From contig CM057463.1 of NCBI GenBank assembly GCA_030035585.1, positions 137,672,736-137,736,735 of the forward strand: a stretch of DNA of 64,000 bases. Direction: 5' to 3'. Position numbers and translations under genes: made by a program. Within the stretch, counting starts at the first letter, position 1. The number at the start of each line of letters is the position of its first letter. Shown here one piece after another: positions 45,532 to 57,715 of the stretch. The notes beneath the pieces are model-generated. The model was not told the DNA's origin. It ran no database searches and saw nothing but the letters and a program-made list of their open reading frames with translations. This DNA is from Dugong dugon. Taxonomy: Eukaryota > Chordata > Mammalia > Sirenia > Dugongidae.

Positions 45532-48500
45532 CAGCAACAAACTTACATCTATCAATAATTACACTGAATGTAAATGGACTCAATGCACCCATAAAGAGAC
45601 GGAGAGTGGCAGAATGGATAAGAAAACAGGATCCATCAATATGCTGTCTACAAGAGACACACCTTAGAAACAAAGATGTGAATTTATTAAAAAACAAAGG
45701 TTGGAAAAAATATATCAAGCTAACATCTACCAAAAAAGAGCAGGAGTGGCAATTCTAATCTCAGATAAAATAGACTTTAAAACAAAATCCACCATAAAAG
45801 ACAAAGAAGGACACTATATAATGATTAAGGGGACGATCCATCATGAAGACATAACCATAATAAATATCTATGCACCCAATGACAGGGCTCCAAAATACAT
45901 AAAAAAAAACTCTAACAGCACTGAAAAGAGAAATTGACAGATCCACAATAATAGTAGGAGACTTCAACACACCACTCTCAGTAAAGGTCAGAACAACTAA
46001 AAAGAAACTCAGCAAAGATACAGAAGACCTAAAGGACACAATCAGCCAACTGGACCTCATAGACATATATAGAACAATCCATCCAACCGCTGCAAAGTAC
46101 ACATTCTTTTCCAAAGCACATGGAACGTTCTCCAGAATAGACCACATCTTAGGCCACAGAGCAATCCTCAACAAGATCCAAAACGCTGAGATAATTCACA
46201 GTATCTTCTCTGACCACAATGCCATCAAGGTAGAAATTAACACTAGAAAGAGCAAGGAAAAAAAATCAAACACATGGAAACTGAATAATACTGTGCTTAC
46301 ACATCAGTGGGTAATAGAAGAAATCAGAGATGGAATTAAAAAATTCCTAGAATCAAATGAAAATGAAAACACATCATACCAAAACCTTTGGGAAACAGCA
46401 AAGGCAGTCCTCAGAGGGCAATTTATAGCAATAGATGCACATATCAAAAAAGAAGAAAGGGACAAAATCAAAACATTAACTACAGAACTCAAACAAATAG
46501 AAAGAGAACAGCAAAAAAAGCCTACAACCACCGGAAGAAAGGAGATAGTAAAGATCAGAGCAGAAATAAATGAAACAGAGAACAGAAAAACAATAGAAAG
46601 AATTAACAAAACCAAAAGTTGGTTCTTTGAAAGAATCAACAAATTGACAAACCACTGGCCAGACTGACAAAAGAAAAACAGCAGAGGGCACAAATAATCC
46701 AAATAAGAAATGAAATGGGGGACATTACAACAGACCCAACTGAAGTAAAAAGGATTATAACAGAATATTATGAAAAACTATATTCCAACAAATTTGAAAA
46801 CCTAGAGGAAATGGATAAATTTCTAGAAACACACGGCCTACCCAAACTACAACAAAGTGATATTGAAAATCTGAACAGACCCATAACAGGAGAAGAGACT
46901 GAAAAGTTAATAAAAAAACTCCCAACCAAAAAAAGCCCTGGCCCAGATGGCTTCACTGGAGAATTCTACAAAACATTTACAGAAGAGCTTGTACCAGTTG
47001 TACTCAAGCTATTTCAGAGCATAGAAGAGGAAGCAACACTTCCAAATTCATTCTGTGAAGCCAGCATAACGCTGATACCAAAACCAGGCAAAGACATCAC
47101 AAAAAAAGAAAATTACAGACCAATATCTCTCATGAATATAGATGCAAAAATTCTGAACAAAATTCTAGCCAATAGAATTCAGTATCATATCAAAAAAATA
47201 ATACACCACGACCAAGTAGGATTCATACCAGGTATGCAAGGATGGTTTAACATTAGAAAATCCATCAACGTAATTCACCGCATAAATAAAAGGAAAGAAA
47301 AGAATCACATGTTCATCTCAACTGACACAGAAAAGGCATTTTACAAAGTCCAAAACCCATTCCTGATAAAAACTCTCAATAAAATAGGTGCAGAAGGGAA
47401 ATTTCTCAACATAGTAAAGGCATCTATGCAAAACCAACGGCCAACATCATTCGTAATGGAGAGAGGCTGAAAACATTCCCCTTGAAAACAGGAACAAGAC
47501 AAGGATGCCCTTTATCACCACTCCTATTTAACATTGTTCTGGAAGTTCTAGCTAGAGCAATAAGGCAGGAGAAAGAAATAAAGGGCATCCAAATTGGTAA
47601 TGAAGAAGTTAAACTCTCCCTGTTTGCAGATGATATGATACTATACATAGAAAACCCTAAAGACTCCATGAGAAATCTACTGGAACTAATAGAAAGATTC
47701 AGCAGAGTAGCAGGATACAAGATAAACATTCAAAAATCAGTTGGATTCCTATACACCAGTAAAGAGAACGATGAAAAGGAGATCAGGAAATCAATACCAT
47801 TTTCAATAGCCCCTGAAAAGATAAAATACTTAGGAATAAATCTGACCAGGAATGTAAAAGACCTATACAAAGAAAACTACAAAGCACTGCTGCATGAAAC
47901 CCAAAGGGATCTACATAAATGGAAAAATATACCATGCTCATGGATAGGCAGACTCAACATTGTGAAAATGGCAATTCTACCTAAAGCAGTTTACAAATAC
48001 AACGCAATCCCGATCCAAATACCAACAACATTCTTCAAAGAGATGGAAAAACTAATTATTAACTTTATATGGAAAGGGAAGAAACCCCGAATAAGTAAAG
48101 CACTACTGAAGAAGAAGAATAAAGTTGGAGGACTCACACTACCTGACTTCAGAACCTACTATACAGCTACAGTAGTCAAAACAGCCTGGTACTGGTACAA
48201 CAACAGATACATTGACCAATGGAACAGAATTGAGAACCCAGATGTAAATCCATCCACCTACGGTCACCTGATTTTCGACAAGGGCCCAAGGTCCATCAGA
48301 TGGAGAAAAGACAGTCTTTTTAACAAATGGTGCTGGCAAAACTGGATATCCATTTGCAGAAAAATGAAACAGGACCCATACCTCACACCGTATACAAAAA
48401 CTAATTCAAAATGGATCAAAGACCTGAATATAAAGCCTAAAACTATAAAGTTCATAGAAGAAAAAATAGGACCAACACTTCAGGCGTTAATACACGGCAT

Positions 48501-49348
48501 TAACAATATACAAACCATAACCATCAATGCACAAAACCCAACAGATAAACTAGATAACTGGGATCTTCTAAAAATCAAACACCTATGCTCTTCAAAAGAC
48601 TTCACCAAAAGAGTCCAAAGAGAACCTACAGACTGGGAAAAAATTTTTGGACAGTACAAGTCAGACAAAGGTCTAATCTCCATAATCTACAAGAAAATCC
48701 AACACCTCTACAACAAAAATACAAATAATCCTATTAAAAAATGGGCAGAGGAAATGAACAGACACTTCACCAAAGAAGACATTCAAGCGGCCAGCAGACA
48801 CATGAGGAAATGCTCAAGCTCACTAGCCTTTAGAGAAATGCAAATTAAAACCACAATGAGATATCATCTCACCCCGGCATTACTGGCATGAATCAAAAAT
48901 ACTGGAAATAACAAATGTTGGAGGGGCTGCGGGGAGATGGGAACTCTTATACACTGCTGGTGGGAATGCAAAATGATACAACCATTTTGGAAAATGATAT
49001 GGCATTTCCTCAGAAAGCTAGAAATAGACATACCATTCGATCCAGCAATTCCACTCCTAGGAATATATCCTAGAGAAATAAGAGTCGTCACTCGAATAGA
49101 CATATGCACACCTATGTTCATGGCAGCATTGTTCACAATTAGCAAAACGATGGAAACAACGTAGGTGCCCATCAACAGATGAATGGATACACAAACTATG
49201 GTACATACACACAATGTACTATGCAACGAGAAAGAACAACAATGAATCTGTGAACCATCTCATAACATGGATGAAACTGGAGGACATTATGCTGAGTGAA
49301 ATAAGTCAATCACAAAAGGACAAATATTGTATGAGACCTCTATTGTAA
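45528..49348 (+). pseudogene. L1 ORF2 (endonuclease / reverse transcriptase), broken
   Basis: Encodes the two enzymes of target-primed reverse transcription. Endonuclease: LNVNGLNAP, CCLQETHL, INIYAPND, GDFNT (about 45,955) and SDHNA (about 46,210). Reverse transcriptase: [15 protein letters not shown] (about 46,935), [22 protein letters not shown] (47,490) and the catalytic FADD at 47,623-47,634. The C-terminal Cys-rich part lies near 48,920-48,975. Frameshifts occur near 45,704, 45,905, 46,640, 47,418 and 49,138, and a TGA stop at 48,889-48,891. The span equals about 1,273 codons, the usual L1 length. Longest intact piece: 47,482-48,891. Confidence 0.95.
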
Positions 49349-49400
49349 AAACCCATGAAAAAATTCACATGCAAAATGTAACAATTCTTGTTGGTTACCA

Positions 49401-49422
49401 GGGATGGGAGGGGAGGGGGGGG
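49401..49422 (+). promoter_or_regulatory. G-quadruplex-type motif in the L1 3' UTR
   Basis: GGGATGGGAGGGGAGGGGGG followed by two more G: four runs of three or more guanines with 1-2 base loops. Weaker forms are at 2502-2521 and, on the minus strand, 22,773-22,786. G4 motifs in L1 3' UTRs are known from other mammals. Confidence 0.8.
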
Positions 49423-50506
49423 AAATACTAAATAGGCAGTAGATAAGTGGTATCTGGGTGAGAGGTGAGACAGTACACAGAATAAGGGAAACTAACACAA
49501 CCTGCACAAGGAAAGGTCATGGAGGCCCCATGGACACATCCAAACTCCCTGAGGGACTGAGTTGTTGGATGGAGGGCTCTGGGGATCATGGTCTCGGGGA
49601 ACATCTAGCTCAATTGGCATGACACTACTTATAAAGATAATGCTCTACATTCTACCTTGGTGAGTAGTGTCTGGGGTCTTAAAAGCCTGTGAGCGGCCAT
49701 CTAAGATACTACACTGGTCTCATCCCTTCGGGAGCAAGGGAGAATGAAGAGAACAGGATACAACAAAAAGATTAGTCCAAAGGACTAATTGACCACAGCT
49801 ACCAAGACCTCCACCGGACTGAGTCCAGTACAGCTAGATGGTGCCCGGCTACCACCACTGACTGCTCTGACCAGGATCACAACAGAGGGTTCTGGACCTA
49901 GCTGGAGAAGCATGTAGAGCATAATTCTAACTCCCAAAAACAAAAAGACCAGATTTACCGGCCTAAAGAAGACTGGAGAAACCTCAAGAGTATGGCCCCC
50001 AGACACCCTTTCAGCTCGGAGGTAAAGTTACCTTTGAGGTTCACTGTTCAGCCTGGGAGTGGACAGCCCAGTAAAACTAAATGAGACTAACGAGGTACAG
50101 GAGTCCAGTGACAAGGGCCAGAAGGCAGAGGGGGAGTAGGAAGCTGATGATAAGGAACACAAGTTGAGTAAGGATACTGTTGACGTGTTGTGAGATTGTT
50201 AACCACTGTTATAGGGCAACATTTGTAGTAACTGTTAAATGGGAGGCTATTTTGTCCTGTAAGCCTTCATCTTGGGCGAGAATGGCTGCACAATTGGAAG
50301 AGCATAGTCAATGGCACTTAAATGTGTAAGTAAAAAGTTTTGAAATGGTGTATCTTTGGCTATGTGTATTTTCACCAAAAAAAAAAAAAAAGCTGAGAAT
50401 TCAGAGGGTTAAAATGTTGTGGGTTTGTTAACCAAAGTCATAAAACAGCATGTGTACTACTGTTACATGAGAAACTGTTTGTTCTGTAAGCCTTCACCTG
50501 AAGTAC

Positions 50507-50512
50507 AATAAA
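50507..50512 (+). terminator. L1 polyadenylation signal
   Basis: AATAAA about 10 bases before the A-tail of the full-length L1. Confidence 0.9.
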
Positions 50513-50526
50513 ACATTAAAAAAAAA

Positions 50527-50540
50527 AAAACACATATCCA
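50527..50540 (+). repeat. Right target-site duplication of the full-length L1
   Basis: Exact copy of 43,380-43,393. Confidence 0.95.
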
Positions 50541-51598
50541 ATAAAGGACTCATATCTGAACTGTACAAAGAACTCTTAAAACTCAATAATAGGAAAACAA
50601 ACAACTCAGTTTAAAAATAGGCAAAAGATCTGAACAGACAACTCACTAAAGAAGATGTATAAGTGGCAAATAAGCAAGCATATGAAATGATTCTCAACAT
50701 CAAATGTCATTAGGGAATTATAAATTAAAACATCAATGAGATAGCACTATACACCTGTTAAAATTCAATATACTAACAACATCAAATGCTGTTGAGGATT
50801 TGAAGCAACAGGAACTCTCATTAATTGCTGGTGGAAATGTGAAATGGCATACCATTTTGGAATAGTCTGGCAGTTTCTTATAAAGCTAAACTGTCTTACC
50901 TTACGATTTAGCAATTGAACTACTTGGTATTTACCAAAACGAATTGAAAATGTATGTCCCCATAAAACTATGCACACAAATGTTTATAGCAGCTTTATTC
51001 ACAGTTTCCAAAAATTGGAAGCAACCAAAGTTCCCTTCAATAGGTAAATGGATAAACAAATGGTTGTACTTTCTATAATGGAGTATTTACCATTCAGAAA
51101 TAAAAAAAAATGAACTATCAAGTCACAAAAAGATATTGAGGAACCAAAAATTCATATTGCTAAGTGAAAGAGGACATACTGAAAAGGCTGCTTGCGTACT
51201 GTATGATTCCAACTATACGACACTCTAGAAAAGCCAAAACTACAGAGATGGTTGAAAGATTAGTAGTTCAAGAGGAGGCAGGAGGGATGAATAGGGACAT
51301 GAGCATATTCTGTGTGATACTGTAATGATGGATGTATGACATTATGTATTTGTCAAAACTCACAGAACTGTATAATACAAAGAGTGAATCAGAATGTAAC
51401 TATGGACTTTAGTTAATAATAAAGCATCAATATTGATTCATCAATTACAAGAAATGTGCCACATAAATGCAAGATGTTAATAATAAGGGAAACTGTTTTT
51501 AGGGGTAGGGATGGTATACACAAATTTCTGGACTTTATGCTCAATTTTTCTGTAAACATAGAACTTCTCTAAAAAATAATGTTTATTAATTTAAAAAA
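50541..51598 (+). mobile_element. Old L1, part 4: ORF2 3' end and 3' UTR
   Basis: Continues the interrupted old L1: 'aaaggactcatatctgaac', 'gcaaaagatctgaacagac', 'ttcattgctggtggaa'-type sequence near 50,820 and 'caaccaaagttcccttcaat' (51,023). It ends with the older 3' UTR 'ctctaaaaaataatgtttatt'. The reading frame is lost. Confidence 0.88.
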
Positions 51599-52894
51599 GT
51601 GAGTAAAGCCTAGTCTGGTTTCTTAAGAGACTCCTCATCAAAACAAAAACAAAAAAGCCAAATTTACCTACATTCCAGGTAAGGTAGTCTTCTAAAACCT
51701 CTTTTACTCTCCCAATTAAGGAAGTAACAATGTTAGATTAAAATTAGGAAATCTGAAAATGTATGCCGCCTGGTAAATTGTCTGGTTTTTTTTGTTTTTG
51801 TTTTTTTTTTTTGGCAAAGTTACTTAAGGTACAATATCATAACCATGGATGACTCAATGAAATGTCTTTCCTGAAACTAATCACTTTCCAAAGTTATATC
51901 TCAACCAGTTGAAATAGAAATCATTCATTACCAAGACAGGAAGTCTTGGAGGAAATTCTGGACATCTGTGAGAAACCAAGTATCCAGAATGATCGAGTCT
52001 TCTCACAGAAAGAAAAGGCTATTAGAGAGAATAACAAACAGCTGTGACAGCTTACATAGGATGTGATGTGCAGACACAAACCAAAAAATGAGGGCACAGG
52101 AAGGAAACCAATATGAAAAAGTAGAGTGAGGAATTTGTCAGTGTCATTCACTTACTTGATTGTTATTCACGTATAAACATACAAATATACATAGAATGAT
52201 AGAAAGCATAAAGAGTTGCATGAATCAATAACATCACATTTCACTGCCTGAACACTATCTGTTGGTAGCACATCCAAACAATTGCTCTTTTATCAATGTG
52301 CTACTATGATTTGTGTATCTTTGCAGAAATTTCCTGGAGAAAAAAATACCCAGGAAAAGGATTGCCTAGAGACCAGATTCCTGTTGTTCATCCTTTAGAT
52401 TCTCCCACCAGTCAGCCTTCTCTAAAGCAGTGCTAAATCCTTAAAGAAGGCTCAGTGTGTATCCGTCAACATGTCTAAATACATAATCTGCTTTGACAAA
52501 GAAGACAATACACACTTCACAGAAAAATAATGATTTGTAAAGTATTGTTGATGACAAAACAGCCTGATTGTTAGCTTTGTCCACCTCCAGAAAAACTTTC
52601 ACTTTGGTCAGGTGGAAACAAAAACAAAGATATAAAATATGGCAATCTGTAATTTCATTGGAAAAACACACTCTCAGTCCTTGCTGTAGCTTTATACATA
52701 CCCAGTCAGTGAGAGGGAAAAGAGGGAAGAGAGAGGGAAGGGATTCTGACAATACAGGTGCTATTTATCTCAGTCAAAAGCATGCTGCCATTGTCTAGCC
52801 CACAGAGACATTCTCCTTTTCTTGTACTTGAAGATTTTTTTTTTTTTTTAAAGCCATTAAATTCAGTGGATGGGAGACCTTAGCCAAAACCAAG
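51599..52894. other. Unclassified sequence
   Basis: No gene or repeat recognised apart from T-runs at 51,788-51,813 and 52,837-52,850. The frames at 52,441-52,798 overlap on both strands and have no domain. Confidence 0.4.
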
Positions 52895-52896
52895 TA

Positions 52897-53198
52897 CAGG
52901 TAGTCCCTGACTTACGATAGGGTTTTATTTCAATGACTACTCCATCATAAGTCAGTTCTTTTTTTTTTTTTTTTTAAGTTTTCATTATTATTACATTTTA
53001 TTATCAGCATCTTTATAAATCCAATCTTTATTTGCCTTTGGTAGTTAGAGACGTTACATCTGAGAATGATAATATAAGCAAATTATGTGCTATAACAATG
53101 TATGTAGTACATACCATTAAGAATAAGACGTTAAAAAAAAAGATGGTCCTAAGTGCAGTTTGTCATAACTCAGTGCATTGTAAATCGGGGAGTGACTG
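52897..53198. mobile_element. Small TIR element (mariner/Tigger-type MITE)
   Basis: Ends CAGGTAGTCCCTGACTTACG and the reverse of CAGTCACTCCCCGATTTACA form imperfect terminal inverted repeats. Both ends are flanked by TA (52,895-52,896 and 53,199-53,200), the target of Tc1/mariner elements. 302 bp, AT-rich inside, with no transposase. Confidence 0.7.
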
Positions 53199-53200
53199 TA

Positions 53201-53928
53201 CAGTAACAGAGAATTACCTGATCCTTTTCCTTTAAAGTCTTGTCATTTGCCAGATAACCAAACCAGTAAGAAACAGAACTAAAAATTACCCATGGTAACA
53301 GCTCTGTTCTTTAACCATTAAAGTGTTTGGCCATTTATACATTCAAATCACTGAATAATTGCCAAGTCATGTCTGACCCTTAGATTATTGCATTAGAAAT
53401 TACATTTAGCATTTCAACAATGTATTTTAACTTTATGAAGTGCAGATTGTTTCACTTGATGTTTATTACATTTTCATCTTTGCAGTAGGAAAAAAAAATT
53501 ACTTAAATCACAAGAAACATTCTGAGTGGGCAAGGGTAGGAAAGGCTGGAAGGTTAGGGATATACAACTTCATCTCTATATGGCTGCCACCACTGAGTTG
53601 AAGTCAACACTTGAAAAATATGCCTTAACCTCAAAGTCTTTGAAAAAAGGGTTTCTTTCTTTTCATTTTCTCCTCTCAATTCCATGTTTAGAAGAATTAG
53701 ATAGTATCACTTACAGTAATCCAAATTTGTCTTTCTTCTTTCTTTCTCCCTACCTCTCTCCAAGCCTTCTGGCTGCAAACCTGGATGTATCTTCCCTATT
53801 ATGTATCCTGATAAAAATAGTTTTCTGTCTGTCCAGAGAGGATAATTTCCTTTTTTTCCTAATTCACACAAACATGCCCTGTGGGTTAGTAGCGGCCTTA
53901 AAAAAAAAAAGTTATCATTTGTTATAAC
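53201..53928. other. Unclassified sequence
   Basis: No gene recognised. The 133-codon frame at 53,526-53,927 is rich in Ser/Leu/Phe from pyrimidine-rich DNA and has no domain. Confidence 0.4.
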
Positions 53929-54087
53929 ATTTATGATCCACTGGAATAATCCAGGGTAATCTCCCCATCTCAAAATCTTTAACTTAATCACATCCACAAA
54001 GTCCCTTTTGCAATATAAGGTAACATTCACAGGACCGAGGGATTAGGACATGGATAACTGTAGGGGCCATTATTCGGTCTACCACAG
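53929..54087 (-). mobile_element. LTR fragment, MaLR-like
   Basis: 'ccagggtaatctccccatct', 'aacttaatcacatccacaaa' and 'gaccgagggattaggacatg' are the reverse of the 5' part of a common mammalian MaLR LTR. Confidence 0.75.
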
Positions 54088-54157
54088 TTTCCTCCCCTTC
54101 TCTGACTTACTTTATTCATTTCCCTACCATGCTTCCTCAAATCAACTCTCAAACAAA

Positions 54158-54346
54158 CTGTTGTTGTTGTTAATTGTCATCTAGTCCATTCCAACTCATG
54201 GCGACCCCGTGTATACAAAGAACTGCTCCATTGAGTTTTTGGAAGCAGATCTCCAGGCCTGTCTTCTGGGGCATCTCTGGGTAGGTTTGAACTGCCAACC
54301 TTCCAGCTAGTAGCAGAGCACTTAACTGTTTGTGTCACCCAGGGAT
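54158..54346 (-). mobile_element. Afrotherian SINE (long-body variant) with target duplication
   Basis: Antisense copy with a (GTT)n end. The perfect 11-bp duplication TCTCAAACAAA is at 54,147-54,157 and 54,347-54,357. Confidence 0.95.
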
Positions 54347-54589
54347 TCTCAAACAAATTACTTGCACTCAAATTCTAATACCAGAGTCTCCAACTGATCT
54401 CAGGGTATCTACGATTACTTAGTGGTAATACCTGTTACAGAGCCTCTCATTTTTAGCAGTGAAATATCTGTAAATATATATAGTTTTGTCCTTCCTCTTG
54501 TGTACAATTTTCTGATAGCAACTTTTCAATTTCAAATACCAGTGGTTATATTTTAATTACCAAATATTAATTTCAAAATCCTTAATGAG

Positions 54590-55048
54590 AGCTGCAACGG
54601 CATACAGAACTTGGTCCCTGTCTTCCTCCTTAGCAATATTCTCTCCCAAACATCCTAGACTGATGTCAGTTCTATAAATGCAGTAAGCCTTTTCTTCTTG
54701 CCTTAGATATTTTATTCCTTCTGCCTCAAACCTAAATCCCCTAATCCATTAATTGCTTAGTTAAGCCCTCCTCATCTTTTTGGTCTCATTGGAAATATCA
54801 CTGCCTGAGTGGTCTTCCCTAACATCCTATCAAAAATTAAGTAGTTCATAGCATCCTGTATTTTCCCTTTTTATCTCTTGTCACAATTTTAATTTATATA
54901 TGTATCTGATTAGTTCTTAACATCTGCTAGCTTCTAAGCTCACAAATCAAAGATCATATCTGTTAAGTCCTTAAACACAGCACCTATTGCTATGTCTGGC
55001 ACATAGAAATTAATCAATGCATATTTGGTGAATAAATGAATAAAGAAA
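54590..55048 (+). mobile_element. L2 LINE 3' end
   Basis: 'tctggcacatagaaattaat' and 'tttggtgaataaatgaataa' are the standard L2 3' terminus. The upstream part is decayed. Confidence 0.72.
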
Positions 55049-55740
55049 TAGGTGAATGACTAGAACTCTAAAAGCCACCTTAGTCTTGGGAAACATTCTC
55101 TGGGCTAAATATTTCATATGGAAGGAACGAGCATCCTTTTTATTTGATCTGTTTTTGTCAGGACTGTGGTAGAGAAGATCTTTTTAAATGCAATGCATAA
55201 AATATTTAAATTTTACAAATAAGCTTTTCTCCTCAATTTTATCCTGTAGGCTATAAATATTTAGTGCTTTATTCATTTTCATATTCTCTAGCATAAGCTA
55301 ATTTCTCTTCTCTGCAAACAGATAAGCAATGTTAGAATCTGTGTAAATAGGTGGCATTAGCATTTCTGGTTCCTAATCTTAGCTAAGCACTGGCATTCAT
55401 TAAGGCCATTTGTCTTCCTTTTGCTTTTCCCAAATTTTCGTCCTTTTCTTTGTTTTCATTTTGCTATGCTAATTTTTCTTTGGACTGCTTTTATTTTCTA
55501 GAGGAGGCAAGAAAGATAGTAACAATCATTACCAATTTAAAAACTGCAGAAGTCTGCATTTGTTTATGGTTTTCCTGTATTTTCCTTTCTTCTTTGATTT
55601 ACAACAAATTAGGTTAATTTATGCTGTCATAGCTTCCTTTGCATCCTCACTACCCACCCCCATGTTGAGTTAATCTCTTTTCCATGCCATTCCAAGGACT
55701 CATTTATTCATTGCCAAAGATTTTTCAACCAAATCAGACG
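55049..55740. other. Unclassified sequence
   Basis: No gene or repeat recognised. Confidence 0.4.
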
Positions 55741-56874
55741 CTCGATTGATTTATGACTCATTCATTCATTCATTCATTTAGCAATTATTCTCTGTGTGCC
55801 TCCTCTAAGCCAACACTCTTTTAGGTTCTGGGGATTCAGCAGAGGATAGAATGAAGTCTCTGCTTTGATAAAGTTTATGTGTTCTAGCATAAACTAAGAA
55901 AAAGAGAATATAAATAAACATACGAATATACCATACATGGGCTCTGGAGAAAAATGAAGCAGGGTATGTGGGATAGGGATTATCAAAGGTTCCTATTTGG
56001 AACAGAGTGGTGAAGTCATCTGTGATGACTTTAATAATAAAGTGACATTTGAGAAAAACTGGAAAATGTGAGAAATAAGGCTATGTGGCTATGTGAGGCA
56101 GGGAAGGGAGAGTGTTCCAGGCTGAGGTATTTGATGAACAAGGAGGAGGCCAATGTAGATGAAGCAAAGTGTTTGGGGCAGGTAGGGGAAGATGAGATCT
56201 CAGAGAGAGTGAGGGGTCAGATCATGAAGGCTTTTGTAAGAATGATACCAGCTTTGGATTTTAGCCTGGGTTACAATCAGAGGAGTAACATGATTTGACT
56301 TTTTTTTTAAAAAAAAGATCTTTCTGAATGCTATGTTGAGAATAGACTATAGAGGAGCAAGTGTGGAGGAGTGAGACAAATCAAGAGGCAATAATCCAGG
56401 AGGAGGGTAATAGTGGTTTTGATGGAGGACAGGATAGGATAGATAGGATTCTGAACATGTCTAGAGACCTTATTGTTTTATTCTATTCAGTGTTTGTATT
56501 CAAATAATAAGCATAGGTTGCAAGTTTGAATAACAAAAGATACCATTTATCAAAATCCATTCAGTTCCTGAGCTTTGGAGAGTGAGTTTGAATACTAATG
56601 TTTACCTCTATTTTAAGGGTAGACCTAACAGAACCTTCTGATGGATCAGATGTGTGTAGGAGAGAGGAGGCAGGGATAAACCCAATTGTCTGATGAACTG
56701 GATTTTCTGAGGTGCAAATAACTGCAGTGGGAGCAGTTAAATTTGAGATGTTTACTAGATATGTGAGTGGAAATGTCAATAGAAAGTTAAGTGCATAAAT
56801 CTGGAGTTCAGGGGAGAGGTGTGAGCTATACATACAAAACTGGGGATTGTTGGTATATAATGGTAGTGGTCATT

Positions 56875-57715
56875 TTGATCCACGTCAAATTAGCTACGCT
56901 TGGAACTATGGTTCCCAAAGTTCCCTTCCCTGTATGTTCCCAGGTTAGCGTTAGCCACAAGAGATATTTGTGTATGATTTGGAAGGCAGAAGTATACATT
57001 CAGGCACTAAGCTTTGAAGGTTGACGAAGGTGCCAGACACATCTGTAGCTTACACATGTTGCTGATCTTCTGGAGCACCTTAGTGACATGGGGTGACACC
57101 CAGGTACACAATTCCTTTAGCTCCCACCAAATATCTTCCTTCAGCTTCTCTAAGTCCTGGACCAGTGTATGTTCAACTCCATGGTGAAGAGTGCTAACTT
57201 CTTCCACATTGTTGAAGTTGGAGGCAATGAGAGACTGATGCAGGTTCACATTGTCCTCTTGGATTCCAGTATTCCCTCAACAGTGAGGATTTTCTTCATT
57301 CTCCCCAGGTCACATCCAGATTTTCTTCCAGAATGCCAACCCTTGCTGATTTGCAATGCCATTAAACCCATTAACAGAGCCCTGGTGGTGCAGTGGTTAA
57401 GACCTCAGTTGCTAACCAAAAGGTTGGCAGTTCGAATCCACTAGCTGCTCCTTGGAAACCCTATAGGGCAGTTCTACTCCATCCTATAGGGTCACTATGA
57501 GTTGGAATCAACTCGACAGCAACGGGTTTTAAACCCATAACAGATGCAAAACCAACAGTATTCCAAAGACTTCTTAACCAGAAACCACAAAAGGTCTCAC
57601 CTTTTTAATAAATCTATAATAAATCTCTTATTACATGTAATTCATGGGGGTTCTGCTTCCCTGATCAAACCCGAGCCGATACAGATGATGCTTAATATTA
57701 TAAAACTAAAAGAAA
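56875..57715. other. Unidentified insertion within the L2, with a minus-strand frame
   Basis: Starts near 'cattttgatccacgtcaaat' and ends near 'aacccgagccgatacag', the latter reminiscent of the end of some mammalian repeat families. The minus frame at 57,007-57,249 (80 codons; VQDLEKLKEDIWWELKEL looks helical) is not recognised. A SINE interrupts it at 57,377-57,528. It could be an old repeat or a decayed processed pseudogene. Confidence 0.35.
57377..57528 (+). mobile_element. Afrotherian SINE with target duplication
   Basis: Sense full copy. The duplication TTAAACCCATTAACAG (57,361-57,376) and TTAAACCCATAACAG (57,529-57,543) differ by one base. Confidence 0.95.

Larger units (their letters stand above)
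43394..50526 (+). mobile_element. Full-length L1 LINE, 7.1 kb
   Basis: A complete L1: 5' UTR 43,394-44,062, ORF1 44,063-45,111, an unusually long inter-ORF region, ORF2 45,528-49,348, 3' UTR to 50,506, AATAAA at 50,507-50,512 and an A-tail. It sits inside an older L1, whose sequence resumes at 50,541. Both ORFs are broken by several frameshifts and stops, so it is no longer autonomous, but its structure is complete and it is the youngest large element in the window. Confidence 0.97.
49349..50526 (+). other. L1 3' UTR (about 1.17 kb) with bipartite end
   Basis: Includes a four-run guanine tract (49,401-49,422), an internal A-run at 50,378-50,392, a further 115 bp, AATAAA at 50,507-50,512 and the A-tail. 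The minus frame at 49,785-50,006 is not a gene. Confidence 0.9.

Noticed and set aside
45761..46174. 137-codon minus-strand frame and similar antisense frames across both L1s
   Set aside because: Antisense shadows of ORF2; A-rich sense strands rarely give antisense stops.
53526..53927. 133-codon frame
   Set aside because: Ser/Phe/Leu-rich product of pyrimidine tracts; no motif.
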